NCBI GenBank assembly: GCA_950295325.1
Contig: OX485803.1
Location: 75,159,554-75,223,553, forward strand
Direction: 5' to 3'
Source of the DNA: Polytrichum commune
Taxonomy: Eukaryota; Streptophyta; Polytrichopsida; Polytrichales; Polytrichaceae
Length of the DNA: 64,000 nucleotides
A program made the position numbers and the translations under genes. This document shows positions 22,692 through 35,300 of the stretch, one piece after another; within the stretch, counting starts at the first letter, position 1; each line of letters opens with the position of its first letter. The notes beneath the pieces are model-generated. The model was not told where the DNA came from. It saw only the letters and a program-made list of their open reading frames with translations, and did not search any database.

Positions 22692-25600
22692 GTCAACGCA
22701 CTCTCCTACTAAACATACTTAAGAATATTATGTCATACTTTCCAGCTTGCACAAAGCCAAACACACTTTCTTAACAATATATGGGCGGCACCAGGATATA
22801 AGTTGATTATCTATAAGTTAGACTAGAATAATACGTAGTATGCAGTTGTTCATGCATGCTTATCGTATATGAGACGGCCTCGCCTTCCAAATAATATGCA
22901 CATAGCTAACATATTTTATTGGACCTCACCGTCCAAAATGTTCAATACAAAGTTTCATGTTTGGCTTTAGTAGGAGCATTTTGAATGTATATGAATAGAC
23001 TAAGGACATCTTTGACTCTTGGTCAGTCTTGTGTGATATTTGCTAAACACGTACATGTGCTTAGATGGGGTCCACAATCCACGGACATAGGGTTCAATTT
23101 GAAGTAATTTGAGGCAAATTGAACGCTTGAACCAAACCTTTCTTTGGACTCTACCTTCCAAAACGGTTCTTCAAAACATGAGTGTTTTTTTTTTGGAGTT
23201 TTAGTTCTTGATTCTGGACCAATTTTGTTTCCTTCCAAATGATACTTCGCCTCGTCTTGGTTTTGGATTCTCATCTAACAGCCTTTTGTCTAGTTTACAC
23301 CTCTCGCCTATAGGATTGCTCCATTTGTTGGATCCTCATCATGCTCCCTCACCTAGGCAAGAGATTACCTTAAACAAACAAGGGTTGGGAATAAACATGT
23401 TGTGATTCTAAAAACATAATGCCGCAAATGTTAGTGGCACAACAACGTCCCATGGAACATGGAACCTCTTTTATTCACATGGCACATCACTTTGAATTTT
23501 GAAGTTTTTTTTCTTAGAAGAAATTGATAGTATTCTCATGAGATGTCCCTTTCCCACCACTTTCAATGAGCTTGTGCTTTTACACTTCCCCTATTAAGAT
23601 TGTATTTCCATTGAGAAGTAGAAACCAATAACTCTACAATGGCAATGGTTTTGGTTATGCTTTCCACCCCTTCCACCTACAATTGTAAACCCCCTAAAAT
23701 CACACTAGGTACCTACTAGAAGAAGTTGGTACCATAGTGACATGCTACATTTTGGTATCTCAATCGATATACATCTTAAGATGAGTACAACCTTATGCAA
23801 CAAACTAAACGGGTGCATGAAAATTTGTAAACATGCTAAGTCAAAAAAGCACCTACATTGGACACTTTGAGCACTTTAAATTTTTGATGTGTATGAAAGA
23901 TATATAAATACTTGCAAAGGGTAACAATCCATAAGGAGGTTAGTGCAACTGAACTCATGGAGTTTTAACATTGTGGGATTCAAATATGATCAATGAAAGT
24001 GAAGGCCTCTTTGAGTGCTAAAGTACAGTTACATTGCTCCCATTCCCCCCAACCCCTTCCTCCTTGCCCCCCTCCCTTTCAAGTTAATAAGTCAGAGCAA
24101 TGACTTTTGTCTCTCTCAATGAATGAGCTACATTGACACATGCAATTAGGTTGCCTCATTACCCATGCAAATTTCCCTGGGTCAAAATCATATAACTTTG
24201 TTTATTCATATGGATAGCAACCACATTAATATTATGTTTTTAAGATAGCAAATATGTCGAATAATGTGAAATGTCAATGAATTATTGTACGACGACCTGA
24301 CATATCTTTGTACATTTCTACAACCTTAGAACAACATCATTTAGTATTCATTTTGAAACACATAATTGGCCACTTTAGGGCCAAAACTAGGTGACGGAAT
24401 TTGGTCAACGATGGAGGTGGGCCATTCAACCTTCTAACCTAATAATAAAACTTCGGAATTGATGCTTGGATGCTTGCATCTTACAAAACTGAGAGGAAAC
24501 GACCTTGAAAGCGCTAAGACTTCTTGCATCTCGAAATACGGGACTTGATTCTTGCTAACGGCCGTTATTCTTCAAGCCCTGTACAGATTTACGTCGGCTT
24601 TTAGGAACTTTACCTACAACTGGTTCACTAAAACCAACAACTAAACAATGCCCTGCATGGAATCTGCCCTCGACTTAAGGTGACTTTATACAGGAGCCGG
24701 CCCTTTGATTCTCAAGCATCCAGCCCTCAACTTGATTTTGAAAATTCAGGTCCAACCTTGTCAGATCTAAAGTGAATAGGCTTGATTTTGGGTTCAATGT
24801 TTTTGAAAGGAAAATTTAGTGATGAAAATTAGCCCTTTGTGAATTGACGGTAAAGATGTTCACTATCCAACAAACGAGATGAGCCCAATCTGACCCATGT
24901 TGAGAGTTCAAACCAAAAAAAATTCATTCCATTTTGTTTCACCTGGTCCAAGATTTGGCTCCGAACTTTTGCCACCTAGGATGCCACACAGGATGAGTTC
25001 ATATTCAGGTCCAACCCTAGTATAAAGCCCTTGGGCCGGAATTAATTATGTAATTCCCCATTTTATGGGGAGCACTTAGGTTGTGCATTGTGAATTTTTC
25101 AAGAAGGAATTGTAAATCATCAATTTATCTTAATCGCAACCTCATGTAGCTACTTAGTAATTACTTTGTGCAAACATTATCATTTTGGGTACTCTAACAA
25201 CATAAATAGATAGTCTACAATAAGGAACATAGTAGGTATGTGAGCCTAAATTGGACACCGATTGTAAAATGATCAATATCTTCTAATATGTAACACCTCA
25301 ATTCATTCTAGGACATACACTTGTACATTGATGGCTATTGAAGAAATGTCTTCATTTTAGGGTCACATACCTTAAATATGTCTAAATGTGTGGATTGGTG
25401 GTTGACATTGGATGCATCTTTTCGTAGGCTTATGTTAATACTATAGATATTCCTTTGCTTTCAAAGTTTATATAGCATCCAAGAGTAATGTCAAGAATCT
25501 TGAGGTAGTATAGTTGACCTACTTGAGATGAATTAACCACAAGCATGTAGTCAATTTGGATGGATACATGTACACTTGCATGCAAACTTGTGAATTCTCA

Positions 25601-27480
25601 AGGCTTGTGAATTCTCCTCTTTCTAATCAAACTTCAAGAAGAAATTTCTAAAAATCTAATTCTCATTAAAATTCTTATCTCTTAAATAGATATGAATATC
25701 AAGCATATTCAAGATATTTTCTAGATAATTGTGGAGGCCAAGTTTGCTCAAAACCCTATACATGTATATTGTGGCCACCAATTTATAATGTATGTGGATA
25801 CATTATAAACATATGAGTCTTGGATAATCGACGTTTGTGTCATTAGAAATTTGTCCTACATCGCTAGAATAATTGCAAAACCTACCACAAATATTTGCAG
25901 GTTTGCATTATTCTTTCAATGATGTAGTGCAATTGCCGAGGACTTGTATATTAATAATGGTAGTTCAAACATTGTATACACATATGAGACCTCCCAGGAC
26001 TTAAATTTTTTTTGAGATATTTAGGTATTTAGATATTTAAAAAAAAATCTCTACCCTATCCTGAGAGGGCTCATGAGATTTGGATCATTTTGTGCAAGGT
26101 ATACGTAACAAGACCAAACCATCATGTGTTGACCAATCTTTCCTTTCTAACGCTTGCTATCCTTGTGTAAGTGGGATAGACATGCGTGACTTGTCATGTT
26201 GATCCAAGGGCCGTATGCTTTTGTTCATGTGAGAGTACGCAATCCCAAATTTAAGAACGGCAAGTTCTTTAACACCTTCCAAGTTCCGTGGGAGTCATTA
26301 ATTTATAGTACTACCTAGTAATTTAGGATGTCTTTTGACTTGGCATATGAGTGCCTCCTTCCTTGCAAGTTCGTGAATTCAAATACTTATCGCATCTCTC
26401 TCTCTCTCTCTCTCTATTTTTTTTATATGTGAGCACTTATAGCAAAGAGTCAATGATATTTATTGTCTGCACCATAGATATTACAGGGTGAATAAGGAGA
26501 CATCACCTTGAGCTCGATTCTCAAAAAGAGACGCATGTGTCCACTAAAATGATCCATCTCAAAGTTCCTTGAGCTTGGTTTTGAAAGAGCAAAAACTTGT
26601 GACAAGGCATTTGTGAAAGAGCTCATCTTTTGGGTGGCATTGTGAATGGAAGGAAAGTGAGGTGTTAATGAGCATGCACCAAATGTGTAAACATGTATCA
26701 TTGTTGTAAGGTTAAGGTGGTTTGGACATGATTGTTAGTCTTGAGCACATGAGTCGTGAGTAATTGACATGCATATTTGAGAAGTTGTCCTATGTCATTG
26801 AAATATCTACAAATCTTGATCACAATGGTAGATTTGCATGTTTCTCTCAATGATGCATGACGATTGCTGCTTGGATTCAAATGCTAGTAGTAAGTTCAAC
26901 TTATTTAATGTACCGATTGTTGTTCAGCTAGGACCTATTACACCCACTCAAAGTGTCTCCCAACAATGCCTTTGTTGCTTCAAGACAAAGATGAGAACAC
27001 TTCCAAACTTAATACACGGGTTTATTATTTATTATTTTTAATAGAGTTACGACATGATTTAGTTGAATTGCATAGCATGTACATACTATCAATTGCATGG
27101 TACCAATTAACTATGAGTATTGTTTTACATTAATTTGGGTTGAGCCAAAATGGTGCATTATTCATTGGATTTAATCCCTATGACTCACATGATTCATCAT
27201 CAACCTATGTAAGAAGTGATCTTGCAATCACTGGATGGCAACCAAAAGAAGATGACATGAGACACTTGCTGCTACAAGACAATTAAGGACTTCCATTTGT
27301 ATAAAAGTTCATGACTGGACCCCCGTTGTTTTTATTACACCTTTGTGCATGTTATAGTGCACTGTTGTAAACATACACTCAAAATCATCCGACACTCAAT
27401 CCCCACTCAATGAAATGGAATTGATTTTTAAATTTGGGAAACCAAAAGGCTAATGGGACTGAAAGCAATGATGACGCATC
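22692..27480. other. Gene-free region, 4.8 kb
   Basis: No gene, transposon ends or conserved domain could be supported. A TC microsatellite lies at about 26396-26415. The rest is AT-rich with scattered short open frames. It probably consists of old repeats not resolvable by eye. Confidence 0.4.
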
Positions 27481-27490
27481 CTCTCTCACC

Positions 27491-27720
27491 ATTCCACAAC
27501 ATTCTCGTTCACGAAAAAAAAAAACATTCTGGAGAAGTACACCACACCACACACTTGTCACACGTAAATGAAGAATGAGGGACGAATGACAAAAAGAAGA
27601 AGAGCCATTCCACAACATTCTCGTTCACGAAAAAAAAACATTCCGGAGAAGTACACCACATCACACACTTGTCACACGCAAACGAAGAACGAGTGACGAA
27701 TGACAAAAAGAAGAAGAGCG
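27491..27720. repeat. Tandem duplication, ~116 bp x 2
   Basis: Two adjacent copies start ATTCCACAACATTCTCGTTC at 27491 and 27607 and end ATGACAAAAAGAAGAAGAG. They differ by a few substitutions and by the length of the A-run after CACGA. The high identity suggests a recent local duplication. Confidence 0.8.
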
Positions 27721-29025
27721 AAATGACGGCAGCTCCTTCCGAGATTATGTGCAAATCATCAAAACTCATGCACAGCCCAAATACAACTTCTTATCTTCCA
27801 CCTTCACCCAGAGCCCTCAGCTGTGACACGACTCCGAATCACAGCAAATTAGCCAAAAAGTAAGTAGACTCGAGGAAAATCGAGGCAAAAAAGCATGCTG
27901 GATGGGCATCCATCATCACCATCATCCTCTGAATTGAGGGTGATGATGCTTGCAGAGTTTTGCACTTTTTGGCAATGGAGGGATGAATGATGATGATGAT
28001 CATTGATGAGGCATGGCAGGGAGGGACGGTGGTCACTGGTAATGGATGAGGCAGGGGTCACGAACTTTCAGTTCAATCCAATCTCTGCCTGCCTGCCTGA
28101 TGAATGATGAATGATGATGAGCCCGGAGTGATTGAGGTGGCTGTGGCTGGATTTGCAGCCAGCAGTAGACAGACAGATAACTTAACTTTGAGCAGATTGA
28201 AGATAACATACTGTACATACCGCAGAAGAAGCTGTCAGCAGCATCTGCAGTAGCCAGTACTGCCGGATTTTCCAGTACTAACTTAAGCATCATCAGAAGA
28301 TTAGGAGGATCAGGAACTGTAAGTGGTTGAGTGATTCTCCTGCCGCACGGAATCAAAGTGGTACTGTAAGTTGTAGTGTGCAAATAATTAAGCTAACCCT
28401 GTGGGTCGTTAGTACTACTACTGCAGGCATTGTATGCATGTGTGCAGGGATATCTGATCTGCCGGGATTATATGTAAGCTGAATGATGTACATGTCCATG
28501 CTGCTGCTGCTAACTTAGTACCAAGTTTGCAGGAATGTGTAGCTTAGCGAAATCATGTTTCACATCCTAGTTAGTATGTACCGATTGGCAGGAAGGAACG
28601 ATTCACAGGTAGAATGTACTTCGTTCCGACTTGCAGGAAATTGCTTTAGCGGAATGGTTTACCTACATACATGTAAGTAAATGTGTGTACCTATAGAGGA
28701 ATGATTTACGGATTTGTGTGCAGGTAGGAAGAGAGAGAGAGAGAAGAGAGAGACTGAGTGCGGGTTCGAAGTGGAATTTGAGGAGTCGGCAGGAATCTGG
28801 AATCCGGAATCCGGACAGACAGAGACAGACAGACAGACAGACAAATAGGTGTCTGTATGTGTTATGTAGGTAAGAAACTGAGTTGAAACGAGGTGAGTTT
28901 GGGTGGGGGTTTTGGGTTTGGGAAATTGGGTTGGGTTAGGGTGAGTTGGCAGCAGAGGGGCCAAGTGGGAGGGGAGGGGGTGGGGAAACTTAGGAAACGG
29001 GGAAGGAGCTTCCGTCCCTGCGGCT
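27721..29025. promoter_or_regulatory. Upstream region of the aminopeptidase gene
   Basis: This GC-richer stretch precedes the first exon of the plus-strand M1 aminopeptidase. It holds simple repeats (ATGATG runs at about 27980-28120, GA repeats at 28731-28752, GACA repeats at 28814-28842). No clear TATA box was identified. Part may be transcribed as 5' leader. A frame ending at an AAA-AA/GTAAGT-like site near 27859 might be an alternative first exon; this is unsupported. Confidence 0.3.
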
Positions 29026-29361
29026 ATGGCGGCGGCCAGGACGACGAGTCTGCAGAGTACTTTGCTCCCTGCCAAGCTGCCACGCAACTCTTCTTCCTAC
29101 TCTTCTTCTTCTACTCGTGTTCCCATTCATCAGACTTCCTGTTCGCTTCAACCATCCTCCTCATTGCCATCATCCTCCACATCATCATTCCCATCGTCAT
29201 CATCCCACTTAGTGTCCTCTTCATTATCACCATCTTCTTCCTCTTCTCCCATCATCTCTCCCTCTCCTCCTTCTTCCGCGAGTGGGCCGCTGAGCATGTC
29301 CGTGGGGCTGCTGCCTGCTTCTTCTTACCTCCGGCGCTCACTCATCCGGGCGGCTGCTTGT
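29026..29361 (+). CDS. Putative transit-peptide first exon of the aminopeptidase
   Basis: The open frame starts [20 protein letters not shown], runs through a long Ser/Pro-rich stretch, and ends [10 protein letters not shown] before GTGAGT (29362). Its composition (Ser-rich, Arg-containing, almost no acidic residues) fits an organelle transit peptide. The phase joins in frame with the next plausible exon at 31246. The link spans a 1.9-kb intron and rests on phase and composition only, so the true first exon could be elsewhere. Confidence 0.4.
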
Positions 29362-32300
29362 GTGAGTGGATTCACACTCCTCGGTCAGTGTGCGGGAGGT
29401 TGGATCCCACGGATGGCTTGGGTTTCGAATCCTTGTTATACCGTTGTTTCCATTATTGTTTAGGCTTTTATTTGTTTGTGTTTACTGAGTAAGAAGAAGC
29501 TATATGATAGATGTAGATACACAACCCTTCTTTTTGACTGGATGAATCATAGGCTTCCTGTGGCGTCCCTTTTAAGCTCCCTTTTTGCACGTCACCTAAA
29601 TTCAGAGACCATCGAGTCTTCATTCACTCTTAAGTCTCATTAACCTTGCCAGTGTTGATGTGATCTTCTTGGTTTTTTTTGTATGAGTTTTGGCATCTGG
29701 GAGCACTGAAATAATATCTGGGGAGGTAGGATGCGTGTGATTTGAGCCTTGTCTCTGTCTCTGCTGGTCTGGGAGTCATCTGGGATTCCCCTCCATTGAG
29801 TCCTACTCTTGTTTGTTTGTTAGTTATTCGTTGTTGTTCATTAGGTGAGAGACGAATGATTGAGATATGTGTTATCGAAGGAGTCAGGCAGGAAGAGAGG
29901 CAGGTAGGGGTGGGTTGCTGTTTTCAAGATTGGAAGTAGCCTCGAATTACGTGGAGACTCAGATGCCAATTTAGTGGTGGCCAGTTTGAGTTTGAATTTG
30001 GAAGAAGTCGGTGTGGAGACTGGAGTTCTTGGCTGTTCGGTTCTGGTAGTGTTCTTGGGTTTATGTGCTGAGAAGTTCAGTTTTAGGGCACAATTTGTAC
30101 ATAATGATGGTCTTTTCAACTTTTCAGCTTTTCTGTTGAAAGAAAGCAATAATACTAGGAGCTTCGAACGTGACAGTGAAATTGTACTGACTTTTGAGGC
30201 AGTTTGCACCTAGATTACTGTGAAGCTTCCAATCCTGCGAAGAGAGTGCCTAAATTGAGTCATCATCTTTTGTCTGTATTTGTAGTGATTGAAAAGTGGT
30301 GTATCGATAAGTGCACTGATGTGAACACCGTGTTGCAATTTGAGTGGAACGGCAGTCACTCTGATGTTATCCTTCAGTCAGTTGCATTTGGAGATCGACG
30401 CACCGTTTCTGATTGTTGTGAGGCAGTCGTTTCGAAAAGCGGTCATTTAGGTGCCCATCTCATTGCAATTTGTAGGACCTGTCAATCAATAACGACGCCT
30501 TGAATCGATCCACTTGATTGTGAAAGACACAGACACAGATTGACGATATAGTTCATTTGTTGGAAAATGTGATTGCTTTAGCTACAATGACCATCATTAG
30601 GGAGTCTATTATGGACGGCAGCAGTTAGGGTTCGAACATTTTCTCCAGTTTTCGGTAATCATTGAGATGGAAAGATGAGGGTTCCTGCCAAGTTCAGCGG
30701 ATGTTGAAAGCAAAGTATTGATGATTTCTTGTGGATGTGCATATTTTTAGCAGGGTTTTTTTGTTTTTGTCGATAGGTAGATAGGTAGATGGATAGATAC
30801 TGCGTTGGGATGGTTTTGCGTCCATAAGTTGTTCCGTTCAGACATCATTTCTCCGTCTGGGATGAGAAGTTTCAATGTTTTGGGTCAAGATGATTACTGG
30901 AAGAAACATGGATTATCAGTTGCATGTTTCCTATCATCTCTACCTCCCTCAATGTGGGAGCCTTATTGAATGCTCGCAATGTTTGTTGTCCTTTAAATCG
31001 CAAAATGCTGATAGTGAGATGCAATTCTCATACCCAAATCTAATCCACCTGGATTTCAGATATTTCTTCTGTTCATTGCGCAATACTGGGTTTTGGCGTG
31101 CATAAATGGGATTTGGTCGAATAGTCGGATAAATCATGTGTCTTTTGGATTAGGAATTGTGCTCCATAATGCTCTACAAAGACCTATTTTGACGATTGGA
31201 GAGTTTTGGTGTCCTGAATTTGAAACTGTTGATGATGGTCTTCAGGGAAGATCATCTTGGGAGTTGGCAAGGGTTCGGAGCGCTACCACTTATGAGCGAG
31301 CTCTGAAAGCCAATTCTTTTTCAACAAGCATTAAGGCAAGCTAATTTACACTTACAAATTTGGTGCTTGTTGTTTCATATTCCTTCGTTTGCTTGTAAAA
31401 GTCCTTCGTCAATTTTACTGACTCCATTCTTGTAAGTTTTTGGCTACTACTCAGTCCTTGACTTCTTGTTGGGTGTGGATTGTATCTTTGATCTCTAGAG
31501 GCTTGCCTCACAGAAGCATTTTGGCAGCAGTCTACTCCAGTTGCAGGTAAGTTAGTAATCTATGCATTTTATTCTCATCAATATGCTCATGTATAGCTCT
31601 GAGTGCCTTTAACAAGGTCAGTATCATTTCGCCTTCTAGTTTTCTATCTTCTTTTTAAAGCAAATTCTGGTAGTTCTTCACAATAAATTAGAGCTGACAG
31701 GAAAAAATTGGTCTTTGGGAGCAGGGTTCAATACCATCTTTATCAGGGCGGGTCCAGTGTACACTTGCAGCACAGCCTAAAAGAGAAGACACAATGACAA
31801 AGGACGCACCAAAGGAGATTTTTCTCAAGGACTACAAGAAACCCGATTATGCCTTTGAGAAAGTATGCCACAAATAGACACTCTCTTTGCTGCAACATGT
31901 TCATATTATAGCCCTGTTGAATTTTATCACCTTCTTTTGCGTGGTGGTATATACTCATTTCTGTTGATATAGAGTAGTTTAGAGTTGATTTTTTTCTTTT
32001 CCTTTTCTAGATTACCTTGTTGGTTTATGCATTCCAGTTTCTGTGACTTAATCTATTAAGAGAGATTGTCTATTTACAAAAGTCTCTATATTCTAGATTA
32101 CTGGTTGCAGAGCCATTAATTCTATATATGAAAAATTAAGTGCCTTCTCTATTAATTGTACAGGTGGATCTGAAATTTGAGCTGGGAGAGGAGAAGACAT
32201 TTGTTTCATCCAAGATCCGTGTTGTGCCCACTTCGGGTGAGAGCTTGTTCTGAAGTATTACATTGCAAGGAAATTTGTACTCTTCTGTGTCAAAGAGGTC

Positions 32301-35300
32301 CTTGAGTTGCTTTATCAAAACCAGAGGGTGTAACAATCTCTTTTGGGGTCACAGGCGGCCATGCTCCATTGGTGTTGGATGGTGAGCATCTTAAATTGGT
32401 GACGCTGAAAGTGAATGGTCAAGATGTTGTGGTATGATTCCGTCTTACCCGATCTTTTTGTTTCTGAAAACTGGATGTTAAGGAATGTCAGTGAGGCCAT
32501 TTGACAGTAGAACCAAGTTAAACTGACGTCACAGCAAAGTAGGGTACGAAAGGGCCAAGTTGGAAATTCATGGGATTGTTTGGTCCAAAAATTTGCCTGC
32601 AAATTTGATATGGTAATTTGCACATATATGACTTCTCCAGTGTGTCGAACGATTTCTTTACGTACCTGACAATTGAAGTATGTTCTTTGATTTTCAGGAA
32701 CAAGACTATAAGGTTGAAGCTCGCAAGCTACATTTAACATCATTGCCTACTAGCCCATTTGATCTGGAGATTGTGACAGAGATAGAGCCACAAAATAACA
32801 CATCATTGGAGGGCCTGTATAAGTCAACTGGTAACTTTTGTACCCAGTGTGAAGCAGAAGGCTTTCGAAAGATCACTTACTTCCAGGCACGGTGCCCTCT
32901 TAAATCTGATTGCCAACTATGGATATTTTCAGCTGGTATCTGTTGGATATTTAGTATTGCTAACTACCAGAACTTGTGAAGGGAGGAGATTACTTGCTGA
33001 TATTTGTTGTCTTTCTTTTAAATTGAGGCAGGATCGTCCTGATGTGATGTCAAAATTCACGACCCGCATTGAGGGCTCAAAAAGCCTTTACCCTGTGCTC
33101 TTGTCCAATGGCAATCTAGTTGACCAGGGTGACCTATCTGTAAGTTCAACATGAGTACATTCTTGTTATTTCTTGCTTGTAGGAACTGCCAGTGACTGTT
33201 TCTGGCCTCCTAGGATTTAACTTTAAATGTTTGTGAGGCCCATTCTGGGCCTCAAGGTGTCAAATAGAAGGGTTGAAGATTACTTCTTATATTTTTAGCT
33301 AAAATTCTCAATGGTGACTTTATAAAAAATTATCATTCATTTCTCATGTGCATAATACCAATTGGAGCACATATTTATCTACAGAAATTTCCGAGAGGAT
33401 ATTTGAGCTTGCATAAATGACTTAGACTCAAAGTTACCATGTATATCTAGTTATTATTGTCACATGACTTTATTGCACTTCCTCTTGTTATTGGGTTTGT
33501 GCTAAATATTGATATAATTTCATAGAACAGAGGAAATATTATTTCAATAATTGTTGGGGTTTCATACAAATTGTCATGTACCCCATATAAGCACACCCCA
33601 GTCCTTTAATGGTTAGATGACCAATACTTGTTTCACGCAAGAGTTAATTCTCTTTTGACGCCTAATAATTTTCTCACTGCAGGATGGCAAGCATTATGCA
33701 GTCTGGGAGGACCCCTTCACAAAGCCTTGTTATTTGTTTGCTCTTGTGGCTGGTCAACTTGTGAGTCGCGATGATTCATTCACAACTTGTTCGGGGCGCA
33801 AAGTGGCACTCCGCATTTGGACTCCTCCACAAGATATTCCCAAAACGGCACACGCAATGAAATCATTGCAACTCGCAATGAAATGGGATGAAGATGTGAG
33901 TATTTGTACATACCTACCGGAACGGCTTCCATTTAATTTTGTGTGGAAATAGCGAGTGTACAAGGATTTGGCCTTCTTGTTGCAATGTGAAAAGTTCAGT
34001 GCACTCTGGATGTTGCAAGGACTCAACAGAAATGTGGTTGATAGTTGAACATAGGTGAAAAGGTCTGGTTGGGAACTCCTGTGCAAAAGCGTCCTTTCTT
34101 ACTTTATTTTATGGAAGAGACCTGTGTGCTTCAAATCATAAGTGTCCATGAGTGCAGAGGATATGATTTACTATTCAAACTTTGCTTATTCATAGTATAA
34201 CAAAAAAGATTATGCTTTGTGCTAGTTCCATGGTTTCTGTCTTATGCTTGCGTTGTTCCTGTTTTGTAGGTGTTTGGGTTGGAGTATGATCTTGACCTTT
34301 TTAACATTGTTGCTGTACCCGACTTCAACATGTGAGCTCTCTGCTCTACTGTTCCATTGCATCTATTTGAAATGTTGGTTTTGATTGTAGTGGAGATTTT
34401 CATTCATTAAAATCTGAAATTTTTCTTCTATACCACAGATACTGGTTGTGCTGATTGTAGAAACGTTGTTGTTTTCTTGTGACTGGATGCAGGGGTGCTA
34501 TGGAGAATAAGAGTCTTAATGTAAGCTCAACTCTCGTGAAATTGTTCTGTTTGTAGTGGTAAATTTGGTTTTGCAGGAAAAAGGGTCCTTAATCTCAATA
34601 TAGTTGCAGCCTGATATTTCCTGTAATGGATGATTTTGAGTTTGAGCATGCACAGTGCAGCTGAATTGGGAATCAAATATCTGCAGATTTTCAACTCAAG
34701 ATTGGTTCTGGCTTCTCCAGAGACTGCCACAGATGCAGATTATGCTGCCATTGAGGGGGTTATTGGTCATGAGGTGAGCGAGCACTTCTCTTTGCATTGA
34801 TGTTTTGGTTGCCAATGTGTCATGGAAATTTCACATGTTTTTCTACAATTTTCCTAATTCTCCAAGTCAAATTTAGTTTGATGTGAGTTGATACGAAGTG
34901 TTGGCGCCCCATTTTGCAATGATCTGAAAGCCAAGATGTGCCTTTTTTGAAGTAACTGATATTGTAAATGTTCGTGGGGTTTTGGCTGGATGATTGGGTT
35001 GGGATTGCAGTATTTTCACAACTGGACAGGCAACCGGTACATTGAGCTCCACATCTGCACATGATTGATTTCTGAGTTTTTCTTGGTTGTATTCAATGCA
35101 TCACACCTTATCTCTCCAGGCTTTAGGACTGGTAGTTGCAGTTGTTTGAGTGTCATGATTCTTGCCATTTAAGTTTTGGGAGTTTTCAAAATCTCTTGTA
35201 GATTATAGTTGTTTTGTTCTGAATGACTGGAATATCAATGGATAAATGTTTTTGTGCAGGGTGACATGCCGTGATTGGTTCCAACTTAGTTTGAAAGAAG

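Noticed and set aside
28893-29492. 199-codon open frame overlapping the putative transit-peptide exon, with hydrophobic stretches
   Set aside because: It overlaps the Ser-rich frame; its length and apparent membrane segments follow from the TCN/CAT-rich composition read in another frame. No family resemblance.
32887-32979. Extension of aminopeptidase exon 7 into the following sequence
   Set aside because: The frame stays open for about 30 codons but leads to no phase-compatible donor, and the protein pattern (FQ then DRPD) requires splicing at 32886.
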